NCBI RefSeq assembly: GCF_000720765.1
Contig: NZ_JODC01000021.1
Location: forward strand, 1-64,000
Origin: Streptomyces sp. NRRL S-646
Lineage (GTDB): Bacteria; Actinomycetota; Actinomycetes; Streptomycetales; Streptomycetaceae
Length of the DNA stretch: 64,000 nucleotides
Direction of reading: 5' to 3'
In this document: positions 26,380-35,193 of the stretch, piece after piece
Layout of the letters: the number at the start of each line of letters is the position of its first letter
How positions within the stretch are numbered: the stretch's first letter is position 1
Position numbers and translations under genes: made by a program
The notes under the pieces: model-generated
What the model was told of the DNA's origin: nothing
The model's database searches: none
Seen by the model: the letters and a program-made list of their open reading frames with translations, nothing else

Positions 26380-27267
26380 ATGAATGCTTCGCGAATCGCT
26401 CTTGTCACGGGCGCCAACCAGGGGCTGGGCCGCGCACTGACCGAGGGACTGGCGGCCCGTCTGAGCCCGGACGACCTGGTGCTGCTCACCGGCCGCGACC
26501 AGCGGCGCGTGGCGGACGCCGCCCGCGCGGTGGCGCAACTGCCCGGCACCCGCAGCCAGGTTCAGGGCCGGGTCCTGGACGTCAGCGACACCGGCGCGGT
26601 CACGGCACTCGCCGATGAACTGCGCACACGGTACGGCGGTGTCGACGTCGTGATCTCCAATGCGATCGCCCGCGTGCTGCCCGAGGAGTCCCAGGCCGCG
26701 CGGGCCGACGAGTTCATCGACGTCGCCAACACCGCCACCCACGCGATCCTGCGCTCCTTCGGCCCGATCCTGCGCACGGGCGGCCGTCTGCTGGTGGTGG
26801 CCAGCAGCCTGGGGACGCTCGGGCACCTCGACCCGCGGCTGCACCACTTGTTCGACGGCGCGAGCCTCGACCAGGTCGAGTCCGCCGTCGAGGCCTGGCG
26901 GAGCCGGATCCACGACAAGACCGCCGAGGAAGCGGGCTGGCCCCGCTGGCTGAACGTGCCCTCGAAGGTCGCGCAGGTCGCCGCCGTCCGCGCGGTCGCC
27001 GCCGAGCGCCGCGAGCACGACCTCGCGACCGGCACCCTGATCGCCTCCGTGTGCCCCGGCATGGTCGACACCGCCACCTCCCGCCCCTGGTTCAGCGACT
27101 ACAGCCAGGCCCAGTCGCCCGCCCGGGCCGCCCGCGCCGTGCTCGATCTGGTCTTCGCCGAGCACGTCGATCCCGCGCTCTACGGCGAGTTGGTGCGCTT
27201 CGGCAAGGCCCTGCCCTGGCACGACGGCACGCCCCCGGTGGAACAGGACCGGCTGCTCACCCCCTGA
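26380..27267 (+). CDS. Short-chain dehydrogenase/reductase with altered active site
   Basis: 295 residues from ATG 26380. IALVTGANQGLGRALTEGLA is the NAD(P)-binding TGxxxGxG motif and VDVVISNAIARV the NNAG equivalent. LLVVASSLGTLGH carries the catalytic serine. The usual YxxxK reads NVPSK, so the lysine is kept but the catalytic tyrosine is Asn. VCPGMVDTATSRPW is the standard late motif. The protein resembles plant-type carbonyl reductases in length and layout. Divergent from the LysR gene. It may be a binding protein rather than an oxidoreductase. Confidence 0.8.
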   Translation: MNASRIALVTGANQGLGRALTEGLAARLSPDDLVLLTGRDQRRVADAARAVAQLPGTRSQVQGRVLDVSDTGAVTALADELRTRYGGVDVVISNAIARVLPEESQAARADEFIDVANTATHAILRSFGPILRTGGRLLVVASSLGTLGHLDPRLHHLFDGASLDQVESAVEAWRSRIHDKTAEEAGWPRWLNVPSKVAQVAAVRAVAAERREHDLATGTLIASVCPGMVDTATSRPWFSDYSQAQSPARAARAVLDLVFAEHVDPALYGELVRFGKALPWHDGTPPVEQDRLLTP

Positions 27268-27302
27268 GCGCATGGGGTGCGCCGCCGGGGAAGGTGTACA
27301 AC

Positions 27303-27557
27303 ATGGACGCCCATGCGGCAGGCCACGCCTACCGGCACCCGGACTGGAGCCGTGCCAGAGCTCTCGCGCTGCCGGCCCGGCGCGATGCGGACGTCCTGCG
27401 GGCCGAGCGTGCCGTGGCCCATCTCGTTCCCCGTGCTCTGGGGGCGCTGCAGGTTCCGGGTATCGCCGACGCCGTGTCCCGCCTTGTCCCCGAGGTCGAG
27501 CAGCACATGCCGGCCGGTCCCGGACGGGAGGACCTCCTCGTCGCCCTCGCGGGCTGA
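27303..27557 (+). CDS. Hypothetical protein, 84 residues
   Basis: MDAHAAGHAYRHPDWSRARA, helical, ending PAGPGREDLLVALAG. The codon bias is that of a real gene and GGAAGG lies upstream. It starts 35 bases after the dehydrogenase stop, so it may be cotranscribed under LysR control. No family recognised. Confidence 0.5.
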   Translation: MDAHAAGHAYRHPDWSRARALALPARRDADVLRAERAVAHLVPRALGALQVPGIADAVSRLVPEVEQHMPAGPGREDLLVALAG

Positions 27558-27591
27558 CGGGCGGCACCGGGCACAGCCCGACGACGGCGCG

Positions 27592-28824
27592 TCAGCGCCG
27601 GGCCTCGACGGCGACACTGCCCCCGTGCTCGCGCCAGGCCTGCTCGCGCAGCTCGGCCGACAGGAGCAGTTCCACCGCTGTGCAGGCCAGCGCCTCGGTC
27701 GCGGCGAGCATCACACGGCGGGCGCGGTCGGAGGCTGCCGCGAGGGCGAACTCGGGGGTGTGGTCGGAGCCGTCCGGATCCATGATGGCGACGTAGGGGT
27801 GGATCGCGGGCACGCGTCCGCTGACGTTGCCGATGTCCGAGGAGCCCAGGAACACGCCGGGCGCCGGTGGCGTGAGGTCGATGCCGGCGCGGGCCAGGTG
27901 ACGGGCGAACCGTAGGGACAGTGCCGCGCTGTCGCGGAAGTGCTCGTAGCGCGGTGTGGCCCGTCCGAAGGTGACCGTCGTGCCCATGGCCCGGGCCACG
28001 CCCTGTGCACAGGTCAGCACCTCGCCCGCCAGGTCCTCCAGAGCGGTGGTCGTCGCGGCGCGCAGGCCGAACAGGCCTTCCGCGTACTCGGGGACGATGT
28101 TCGTCGCCAGCCCGCCGTCCGTGACGATGCCCTGGACATGCGACCCCTGCGGGAGGCGTGGGCCGACGGCGGCGAGGGCGTTGAACAGCTGGATGAGGGC
28201 CGCGAGGGCGTCGATGCCCTCGGTGGGGTTCCCGGTGGGGTGAGCGGCTCGGCCGTGGAAGCCGATGCGGTACTGCGTCTGGGCGGTCAGGGGCGCCCAC
28301 TGCCAGTTGTGGACGCCGGGATGGAACATGAGCGCGGCGTCGACGTCGTCGAAGACGCCCGCGTCGGTCTCGGTGACCTTGCCGCCGCCGCCCTCCTCCG
28401 CGGGCGTGCCCACGGCCCATACGGCGCCTGCGCCGTCCCCGAGGACGGCCCGTGCCGTGAGCGCGGCGCCGAGGCCGGCCGCGGCGATCAGGTTGTGGCC
28501 GCAGGCGTGCCCGAGCCCGGGCAGCGCGTCGTACTCCAGGAGGAGGGCCACCGCCGGCCGGCGGACGGTTCCCGCCCGCGCGGCGAAGGCGGTGGGCAGG
28601 CCCGCGAGGTCGCGCTGCACCGTGAACCCCTCGCGTTCGAACTCGCCGCTCAGCAGCCTCACCGCCCGGTGTTCCTCGAATCCGTACTCGGGGTCGGCGT
28701 GCAGGGCCAGCGCGACCTCCCACAACCGCTCCGCGCGGACGGCCACCTCCCTGACGACCCGTCCGAGCGCCTCGTCCACCGCGTCTGCCACACCGGCCTC
28801 CCGAGGCCTGCCGGATACGTCCAT
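27592..28824 (-). CDS. M20-family amidohydrolase/dipeptidase (AbgB/PM20D2-like)
   Basis: 410 residues. ALLLEYDALPGLGHACGHNL holds the metal-site Asp and His residues and AVGTPAEEGGGGK the catalytic and bridging glutamates of M20D enzymes. HGRAAHPTGNPTEGIDALAA is the dimerisation-domain motif and FLGSSDIGNVSGRVPAIHPY the late metal-ligand region. Relatives cut p-aminobenzoyl-glutamate, N-acyl amino acids or beta-alanyl dipeptides in the cytoplasm; the sequence does not separate these. Convergent with the small gene at 27303. Confidence 0.85.
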   Translation of the reverse strand: MDVSGRPREAGVADAVDEALGRVVREVAVRAERLWEVALALHADPEYGFEEHRAVRLLSGEFEREGFTVQRDLAGLPTAFAARAGTVRRPAVALLLEYDALPGLGHACGHNLIAAAGLGAALTARAVLGDGAGAVWAVGTPAEEGGGGKVTETDAGVFDDVDAALMFHPGVHNWQWAPLTAQTQYRIGFHGRAAHPTGNPTEGIDALAALIQLFNALAAVGPRLPQGSHVQGIVTDGGLATNIVPEYAEGLFGLRAATTTALEDLAGEVLTCAQGVARAMGTTVTFGRATPRYEHFRDSAALSLRFARHLARAGIDLTPPAPGVFLGSSDIGNVSGRVPAIHPYVAIMDPDGSDHTPEFALAAASDRARRVMLAATEALACTAVELLLSAELREQAWREHGGSVAVEARR

Positions 28825-28946
28825 GTCTCTGTACGAGTTCCAACAAGGCGGCCTCCCACACCGTTAACCCGCTGCGGGACGGGGCACTCGGGGGCTCCGG
28901 CGGATCCGGACGGGGAGCCGCCGCTTCTTGGCTGGAGGTGAAAGGG

Positions 28947-29510
28947 ATGGGACACGGTGGAAACGTCATCGACGAACTGATGACCGATCACCGGGAGGTC
29001 GAGGAGATCTTCGGCCGGATCGAGGCGCTGCCGTCCGGCGACAAGGACCGCAAGGTGTACGCCGACCAGGCCACGATGGAACTGGTCCGGCATTCGGTGG
29101 CCGAGGAGGAGTACCTCTACCCGGCGGTGCGGGAACACCTCGTCAACGGGAACACCATGGCGGACAGGGAGATCGACGACCACGCCGGCGCCGAGCAGAT
29201 CATGAAGGACCTGGAGAGCTGCGACGCGGGCGACGCCGAGTTCGACCGTCTCGTCGGGAGGCTGATGAGCGAGGTCCGTGCGCACATCGCCGACGAGGAG
29301 GAGAACCTGTTTCCCCAGCTGCGCACGGCATGCACTCCGCAGATGCTCGACGAGCTGGGCGACAAGGTCCGCCAGGCCAAGAAGCTGGCGCCGACCCGGC
29401 CGCACCCCTCCGCACCCGACACGCCTCCGGCCAACAAACTGCTGGCGCCGGGTGCCGGGCTGGTCGACCGGATGCGTGACGCGCTGAGCGGGCGCGGCAA
29501 GCACGAGTGA
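28947..29510 (+). CDS. Hemerythrin HHE-domain protein
   Basis: 187 residues from ATG 28947, chosen because GGAGGT lies 8 bases upstream; GTG 28938 is possible. VIDELMTDHREVEEIFGRIE, ELVRHSVAEEEYLYPAVREH and EVRAHIADEEENLFPQL give the His and Glu ligands of a di-iron hemerythrin four-helix bundle. The C-terminal 45 residues are Pro/Ala-rich and variable. The family senses or stores oxygen, nitric oxide or iron. Monocistronic. Confidence 0.9.
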   Translation: MGHGGNVIDELMTDHREVEEIFGRIEALPSGDKDRKVYADQATMELVRHSVAEEEYLYPAVREHLVNGNTMADREIDDHAGAEQIMKDLESCDAGDAEFDRLVGRLMSEVRAHIADEEENLFPQLRTACTPQMLDELGDKVRQAKKLAPTRPHPSAPDTPPANKLLAPGAGLVDRMRDALSGRGKHE

Positions 29511-29544
29511 CGGGACTACTGCCCGGCACCTGAACGGCCGACTC

Positions 29545-30144
29545 TCAGACGGGCTGTCCCGGCTTGAGCAGGTTCATCAGCTGGTCCTGGTGGAGTGCGG
29601 TCACCGGGGCAAGCAGGTCGGGGTGGCGCAGCAGGGCTGCCGCCCTCCGGTCGCTCTCGTCGGGGGCGACCAGGCGCCGGAACGCGGCGGGCGTCGTGGC
29701 CGTGTGGCTGCCCTCGGCGACCGCGGCCACCGCGAGGCCGGCCAGTTCCGGGTCGCTCAGCAGACAGGCCGCCCAGCTGGCCACGACCTCGTCGACCCAG
29801 GTGCGCCAGGCGTGGGCGTCCAGGTCCTGGCCGGTGGCGTCGTCCGCGCCGGCGAGCCAGTCGAGCCGGGCGGATCCTCCGGGGCCCGCCATGCCGACCA
29901 GGGCGGCGTCCACCGGGGTGGGGTAGCGCAGCCATGCCGCGACCGTCACGGCCTGGCGGGCCTGCACCTCGCACAGGGCCGAGGCCAGTGCGCCGCCGCC
30001 CGAGGGGTAGGCGCAGGTCAGCCACTGGGCGGTCGCCGCGATGAGCGGGGAGAGGTCTGCGAGCACTGCGGGGGCCGTCCGTACTGCGTGGGAGAGGGCA
30101 GGGGCTTGTGAAAGACGGTAGCTGGCCGGCTCGGGCAGGGACAT
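29545..30144 (-). CDS. Hypothetical protein, 199 residues
   Basis: From ATG 30144 (MSLPEPASYRLSQAPALSHA). All-alpha composition with repeated Ala/Leu; no signal peptide or named motif was seen. The codon bias supports a real gene. It is divergent from the DoxX gene and convergent with the hemerythrin gene. Confidence 0.5.
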   Translation of the reverse strand: MSLPEPASYRLSQAPALSHAVRTAPAVLADLSPLIAATAQWLTCAYPSGGGALASALCEVQARQAVTVAAWLRYPTPVDAALVGMAGPGGSARLDWLAGADDATGQDLDAHAWRTWVDEVVASWAACLLSDPELAGLAVAAVAEGSHTATTPAAFRRLVAPDESDRRAAALLRHPDLLAPVTALHQDQLMNLLKPGQPV

Positions 30145-30233
30145 GCCCGCATCCGCTCCGGTGGCGTGGCATCGACCACAGCGACGCGGGAACCCGGTGG
30201 GTCTCTGCACGCACCCACCCCCGGGAGAGGGTC

Positions 30234-30767
30234 ATGAGTCTTCTGCGTCTGGTCGGCCGCCCCATGCTCGCCTCCATGTTCGTCTCCGGTGGTCTGAACA
30301 CGCTGCGCGCTCCCGAGGAGGTCGCTCCCGTGGCCGAGCCCGTGGCCCAGCCGGTCACCGAGCGGGTGGAGGCCCTGCCGGACCGTACCGAGCAGCTCGT
30401 GCGGCTCAACGGGGCCGTGCAGGTGGTGGCGGGTCTGCTGCTGGGCAGCGGCCGTCTGCCCCGCCCGGCCGCGCTGGCCATCGCGGCCACGCTGGTGCCG
30501 ACGACGCTTGCGGGTCACCGTTTCTGGGAGGCGGACGACCCCGAGGAGCGCGCCCAGCAGCGCATCCACTTCCTGAAGAACCTGTCGATGCTGGGCGGTC
30601 TGCTGATCGCGGCCGACGACACCGCGGGTGCTCCCTCGCTGGCCTGGCGTGGCCGTCATGCCGCGCATGATCTGCGGCGCGATGCCCATCTGGTACGCCG
30701 GTCCGTGCGGGCCACGGCCCGGCCGGCCGCCGCCGTCGGCGGTGTCCGGGCCCGGCTGGCCCGCTGA
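30234..30767 (+). CDS. DoxX-family membrane protein
   Basis: 177 residues. MSLLRLVGRPMLASMFVSGG, then RLNGAVQVVAGLLLGSGRLP and AALAIAATLVPTTLAGHRFW, are the DoxX four-helix pattern. The C-terminal 50 residues are basic and cytoplasmic. Mycobacterial DoxX works with superoxide dismutase at the membrane; that partner is not present here. Its stop is 5 bases from the stop of the convergent hydrolase. Confidence 0.8.
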   Translation: MSLLRLVGRPMLASMFVSGGLNTLRAPEEVAPVAEPVAQPVTERVEALPDRTEQLVRLNGAVQVVAGLLLGSGRLPRPAALAIAATLVPTTLAGHRFWEADDPEERAQQRIHFLKNLSMLGGLLIAADDTAGAPSLAWRGRHAAHDLRRDAHLVRRSVRATARPAAAVGGVRARLAR

Positions 30768-30772
30768 TCACC

Positions 30773-31555
30773 TCACCCGCGGGCGGCGACCAGGAAACGG
30801 TCGAGGGCCGTGGTCAGTTCCGCCGGTTTCTCCACCGGCAGTTCGTGACCGGCGTCGATGATGCGGACCTCTGCGTCCGGATAGGCCTTGGCCATGCGCA
30901 GCATCTGCCGCACCGGCAGCTGGATGTCGTGGTAGCCGTGGATCAGGAGGGTGGGTATACGGATCTCACCGACCCGGTCCAGGACGTCGAAGGCGCGCAT
31001 GGCGCCGTAGAGCGTCATGACGACCTCGCGCGGGGTGGCGGCGGAGGCCTTGATGCAGGCGCGGACCTCCTCGCGGGGGTAGCCCGGCGCAAAGGCGCGC
31101 TGGATGTTGGTGGCGACGAACAGCTTGTAGGGGACGAGGGTCGAGGCCGCCATCAGCAGGCCGCGGCCGCGGCTGTAGGTCATGCGGGCGATGGAGTCGA
31201 CCAGGACGAGGCGTTCGACGCGCTCGGGGTGGTCGAGGGTGATGGTCTGGGCGATCATGCCGCCCATGGAGTGGCCCACGAGGACGGCCCGTTCGACCTC
31301 GAGGTGGTCGAGGAGGGCGAGGACGTCGGTGGCGAGTTCCGCGACGGTGGGCACCCCCGCGCCGCCGCTCTCGCCGTGGCCGCGCAGATCGAGGCGGATC
31401 ACCCTGCGCTTCTTTGCGAAGTGCGCCATCTGGTGGTCCCAGCGGTGGCGGTTGGCCGTCCAGCCGTGGATGAACACCAGGGGCACGCCGTCGCCGTCGC
31501 GGGGGCCCTCGTCGTCGTACGTCAGGGCTGCGCCGTCGACTTCGAGCTGCGGCAT
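30773..31555 (-). CDS. Alpha/beta hydrolase, end of polyketide cluster
   Basis: 260 residues. PLVFIHGWTANRHRWDHQMA (oxyanion region), AVLVGHSMGGMIAQTITLDH with the nucleophilic serine, PTLLIHGYHDIQLPV with the aspartate and IIDAGHELPVEKPAE with the histidine form a complete triad. It resembles 3-oxoadipate enol-lactonase-type hydrolases. It lies 60 bases after the preceding hydrolase on the same strand. A palindrome at 31580-31591, 24 bases before its start, is repeated ahead of the FAAL gene, which suggests shared regulation with the cluster. A release or editing thioesterase role is inferred. Confidence 0.8.
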   Translation of the reverse strand: MPQLEVDGAALTYDDEGPRDGDGVPLVFIHGWTANRHRWDHQMAHFAKKRRVIRLDLRGHGESGGAGVPTVAELATDVLALLDHLEVERAVLVGHSMGGMIAQTITLDHPERVERLVLVDSIARMTYSRGRGLLMAASTLVPYKLFVATNIQRAFAPGYPREEVRACIKASAATPREVVMTLYGAMRAFDVLDRVGEIRIPTLLIHGYHDIQLPVRQMLRMAKAYPDAEVRIIDAGHELPVEKPAELTTALDRFLVAARG

Positions 31556-31579
31556 GGTGCCTCCTGGATACGGTCCGGT

Positions 31580-31591
31580 TACTGGCGAGTA
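31580..31591. promoter_or_regulatory. Palindrome shared with the FAAL promoter
   Basis: TACTGGCGAGTA, with TACT/AGTA arms around GGCG, differs by one base from 51574-51585 at the other end of the cluster. It is a candidate TetR-type operator. Confidence 0.5.
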
Positions 31592-31615
31592 CGTTAGCGG
31601 TCGGCGGGGCCCTCG

Positions 31616-32755
31616 TCACCGGCGTTCGCCGAGGAAGTCGAGGATGTGTCCGAAGACGTCGAGGGCGGCACCCCGGCCGAGGAACGTGTCCAGGTGGCCG
31701 TAGCCGGGGATCTCGGCGTAGGTGACGTCCAGGTGGGGGTGGCGGCGGGCGAGGACGTCGCGGCAGAGCTGCTGGGAGTCCAGCCAGAGGCCGTTGTCGC
31801 TGCCCGTCAGGAGCAGCAGCGGGGTGTCGATGTGTCCGGCTGCGTCCAGGGCGTTGGGGGGCAGGGCCGCGTAGCGGTGGTCGGTGTCGTGCCAGCGGAC
31901 CACGGTGCGGGCCAGTTCGATGCGGCGCAGGTGCGGCAGGATCCACAGGGGTGCGGGGCCGAGGAGTTCGGCCAGCCGGTTGTGGGTGGTCTCGGTCAGG
32001 TGCTCGTGGACGAAGAGCGAGGCGCCGGTGCCCCATGCCGAGTGGTGCAGGATCTGGCAGGTGGGGTCCGGGCAGCTCGCCTTGCGGGAGGCCAGTGCGA
32101 ACAGGGGCGTGTACTTGGAACGCAGACCCACCGTGCGGAAGTCGACGGGGATGTGGTCGAGGCGGGACTTGAGCAGTTCTTGGGCCAGGGACATGCGCAG
32201 CGAGGTGCGGCCGCCGAGTTTCGGGGTGAGGAACACACCCTGCGCCACCACGCCCGCCAGGCCCGGGACCAGGCCCGCCGTCATGCTCATGGAGAGGGTG
32301 AGGGCGCCGATGCAGTGGGCCACGGCGAACAGCGGACGGTCGTCGCCGATACGGGAGCGGATGTGGGCGACGGCTGCGGGGATGTCGTGGAGGGCGACGT
32401 CGTCGTAGGTGTATTTCTGGCCGGTGGCGTTGTAGGGCAGGCGGCAGCTGCCGCGCCAGTCCAGCAGCCACGGCTCGTAGCCGTCGTCGAGCAGGACGTC
32501 GACGAGGTTGCGGATCTCGGGCAGCAGGAACATGTCGGCGGAGGCCGTGTGTCCGTGCAGCAGGAGCACCGCGGGGCGGTCCCGCTCGCCGGTGTCGATG
32601 CGGGTGAGGCCGAGGCGTACGCCGTCCGGGGCGTGGAAGGGGATCTCTTCGACCCGCTGCGGGTCGAGACGGTGGTGCAGGGGGCGCAGGGTCGGGGTGG
32701 TTCTGACTTTGCGGAGGGCCGGCCTGGTGGTGGGTTTCGTCGCCTTGAAGATCAT
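31616..32755 (-). CDS. Alpha/beta hydrolase with cysteine at the nucleophile position
   Basis: 379 residues, overlapping the stop of the thioester-reductase gene by four bases, so translationally coupled. PAVLLLHGHTASADMFLLPE starts the fold. The nucleophile elbow reads AVAHCIGALTL, so Cys replaces the usual Ser. PLLLLTGSDNGLW and IPGYGHLDTFLGRG supply the Asp and His. It resembles the hydrolase part of the multidomain proteins that carry a GMC (cholesterol-oxidase-like) oxidoreductase; no GMC domain is present here. Coupling to the reductase implies work on its product or on stalled acyl chains. Confidence 0.75.
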   Translation of the reverse strand: MIFKATKPTTRPALRKVRTTPTLRPLHHRLDPQRVEEIPFHAPDGVRLGLTRIDTGERDRPAVLLLHGHTASADMFLLPEIRNLVDVLLDDGYEPWLLDWRGSCRLPYNATGQKYTYDDVALHDIPAAVAHIRSRIGDDRPLFAVAHCIGALTLSMSMTAGLVPGLAGVVAQGVFLTPKLGGRTSLRMSLAQELLKSRLDHIPVDFRTVGLRSKYTPLFALASRKASCPDPTCQILHHSAWGTGASLFVHEHLTETTHNRLAELLGPAPLWILPHLRRIELARTVVRWHDTDHRYAALPPNALDAAGHIDTPLLLLTGSDNGLWLDSQQLCRDVLARRHPHLDVTYAEIPGYGHLDTFLGRGAALDVFGHILDFLGERR

Positions 32756-35130
32756 CGGTTGTGCTCCGTGGGGTGCGGGGTGCGGCGGAGGTCGAGGAGG
32801 TCGGCGGCGGCCCGGGTGAAGGGGCCGAGCAGGCCGCGGCCCATCTGGAGGCCGAACCAGGCGAGCCAGGTCAGCTTGGCGGCGCGCTGCTCCCGACCGG
32901 TCAGCCGGGGGTCGACCTTGATGCCGTCGATCTGGTCGCGTACGTAGCTGTCCGCGGGCACGACCAACTCGCCGGCCAGGAGGGCGGGTTCACCCTGACG
33001 TCCGATCTCGACGGTCAGGGCGCGGGTCTGGCGCCAGACATCGCGGCGGGCGCGGGCGTGCTTGCGGCCCTCCAGCCACCAGCTGCCGCCGTCCGCGTCG
33101 CGCAACAGCAGCCGGTAGCGAAGGAGTTGGTGGGTCAGGCCGTGCTGTTCGGGGATGCCTTCCTCGGGGCGGATCCACACGTCGCCGCGTTCCACGGTGA
33201 GCGGGTCGGGGTGTACGGCCGGGCAGGCGAGGTGTCCGCGGACGTCGATGCGGCGCTCGGTGACCAGCTGGTGCATGCTCGCGATGGAGAGTGTGAGGGT
33301 CATGGAGCAGGGCGTGTCGACGGGGGCTCCGATCGGGCCCACGTGGCCCTCGGTGCTCTCGGTGAACCAGAGATAGGGCTGGTCGTCCTTGTGCGGCAGC
33401 CGGGCCAGGCCGTCACCCGCCAGCCGCTCGAACGTCTTGAGCTGTGCGCGGGCGTCGTAGCGGGTGGCCGGTGGCAGACCGAGGGCGTCGACGAGGTGGG
33501 CGGTGCGTTCGCCGCCGGCCGCCGGTCCCTTGAGTGTCGCCTCGCACAGCTTGAGTGCGGTGGGGCTCTCCAACACCCGGGAAAGGAAGGTCAGTTCGGG
33601 GACGGGTTCGGCCTGCAGGCGGGCCAGGGTGTCGGTGCGCCAGTCGTCCCAGTCCTTGACGCGCACGTGCATGCCGCCCAGGGCCATGTCCTGGACGACG
33701 TCGTCGAGCGTGTTCGGCACTCCGGTCAGGTTGTAGTCGAAGCCCCAGGCGTCGGGTTCGCAGATGACGCCGACCGCGACCCGGCTGACCCAGTCCACCG
33801 GGGCGACGTTGAGATGACGGAAGGCGGGCACGGTGCGGAAGCGGCCGAAGGCCGACACCAGGCCGCTGGAGAGGTCCTGGGGGTTGTAGGCGCCCGTTTT
33901 GGTGTGGCCGCCGATGCCACCCGGGCGCAGGGCGGTGACGATCAGGCCGTGGTCGCGGGCGCGGCGCAGCGCGACCTCCGCGGCCCACTTGGTCTGGTCG
34001 TAGCCCGCGATGAGGCGGTCGGCGTGGGCCAGGGGGTCGTCCTCGCCCATGGAGGTGATGCCGACCTCGTTGAAGACGGCGATGGAGGAGATGTGGTGCA
34101 GGGGTTTGGGGCGGCCGGCCGCCGCCAGTTCGGCCAGGGCGAGGGTGCCGAGGACATTGCCGGCGCGCAGTGACTGGTAGCCGCGCAGGAAGTCCACGGC
34201 CGCGGCCACGCCCACGATGCCGTCCAGTTCGTGGGCGAGCCGGTTCCACTCCTCTTCGTTCAGGCCGAGGTGCGGGCGGCGGATGTCGCCGGGCAGCACG
34301 GTGATACGGCGGCGGACCTCCGTCGACCAGGGCAGCCGGTAGCTGCGCAGGGCCTCGCCGAGCCGGGTCTCGGCCGCTTCCTCGTCGGCGGCGCGGACCA
34401 GGCAGTACACATGGGCGTCGCTGTGGCGCAGCAGGTCAAGGAGCATGTGGCTGCCGAGGAAGCCGGTCGCGCCGGTGAGCAGGATCCGGCGGGGCGGCAG
34501 GGGCTCGGGGGCGGCGATGAACGGGAGGCGGTCGGCGAGGGCGAGGTCGGCCAGGATCTGGTCGAGGTCTTCGCGGCGGGCGGTGGTGTGCGGCGCACGG
34601 GCGGGTTCGGCCCACCGTACGGCCGGGGGCGGTGGCGTGCGGGGAGAGGGGACGGGCAGCGCAGTCGTCGTCCCGGCCGTCGGTTGTTCTGCGGTGGTGA
34701 CCGTGGGGGCAACGGCCCTGATTCCGGGGATCCGTGCCCAACGGCGGGCGAGGCTGCTCGGGCGGGCGTCGGCGAACACCTCGTCCAGATCGACCTCGAT
34801 GCCCAGTTCCTCCTCCAGCTCCGCCACGAGTTCCACCGCGTGCACGGAACTGCCACCGGCGTCGAAGAAGTCGGTGTCGGGCGAGAGATGGCCCTCGGGC
34901 AGAAGGCGGCCGGCCGCCGTGGCGATGACGGCGGCCAGCACGTCGACATCCGGAGACGGATCCGTGTCGGGCGCCCCTTCCGTGGCTGTGGCGGCGTGTG
35001 CAGGCACGGCAGCCGGCACGACCCTCGCCAGCAGGTCGCTCACGCTGAGTCCGCCTCCGCCGCGCTCGATCGACTCCGCCGTCGCCCGCTGACCGGCGTA
35101 CGCCGACGCGTCCTCGTTCATCTCACGCAT
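32752..35130 (-). CDS. ACP-thioester reductase with extra C-terminal domain
   Basis: 792 residues with AAGGG 7 bases before ATG 35130. Domains: an acyl-carrier protein at about 65-130 (DTDFFDAGGSSVHAVELVAE, phosphopantetheine serine 95); a linker; a thioester reductase (about 210-580) with the NADPH motif RRILLTGATGFLGSH and the catalytic YDQTK; then an unusual domain (about 605-790) with LTLSIASMHQLVTERRIDVR and WWLEGRKHARARRDVW. This last domain resembles the segment linked to GMC oxidoreductases and alpha/beta hydrolases in actinobacteria. The enzyme would reduce the ACP-bound end product to an aldehyde or alcohol. It follows the megasynthase by 63 bases. Confidence 0.85.
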   Translation of the reverse strand: MREMNEDASAYAGQRATAESIERGGGGLSVSDLLARVVPAAVPAHAATATEGAPDTDPSPDVDVLAAVIATAAGRLLPEGHLSPDTDFFDAGGSSVHAVELVAELEEELGIEVDLDEVFADARPSSLARRWARIPGIRAVAPTVTTAEQPTAGTTTALPVPSPRTPPPPAVRWAEPARAPHTTARREDLDQILADLALADRLPFIAAPEPLPPRRILLTGATGFLGSHMLLDLLRHSDAHVYCLVRAADEEAAETRLGEALRSYRLPWSTEVRRRITVLPGDIRRPHLGLNEEEWNRLAHELDGIVGVAAAVDFLRGYQSLRAGNVLGTLALAELAAAGRPKPLHHISSIAVFNEVGITSMGEDDPLAHADRLIAGYDQTKWAAEVALRRARDHGLIVTALRPGGIGGHTKTGAYNPQDLSSGLVSAFGRFRTVPAFRHLNVAPVDWVSRVAVGVICEPDAWGFDYNLTGVPNTLDDVVQDMALGGMHVRVKDWDDWRTDTLARLQAEPVPELTFLSRVLESPTALKLCEATLKGPAAGGERTAHLVDALGLPPATRYDARAQLKTFERLAGDGLARLPHKDDQPYLWFTESTEGHVGPIGAPVDTPCSMTLTLSIASMHQLVTERRIDVRGHLACPAVHPDPLTVERGDVWIRPEEGIPEQHGLTHQLLRYRLLLRDADGGSWWLEGRKHARARRDVWRQTRALTVEIGRQGEPALLAGELVVPADSYVRDQIDGIKVDPRLTGREQRAAKLTWLAWFGLQMGRGLLGPFTRAAADLLDLRRTPHPTEHNR

Positions 35131-35193
35131 CAGTGCCCTTCACCATGTCCGCAACCATTTCCGCGGTCCCTTTCTCTTGCTGTCTGCTTCGTT

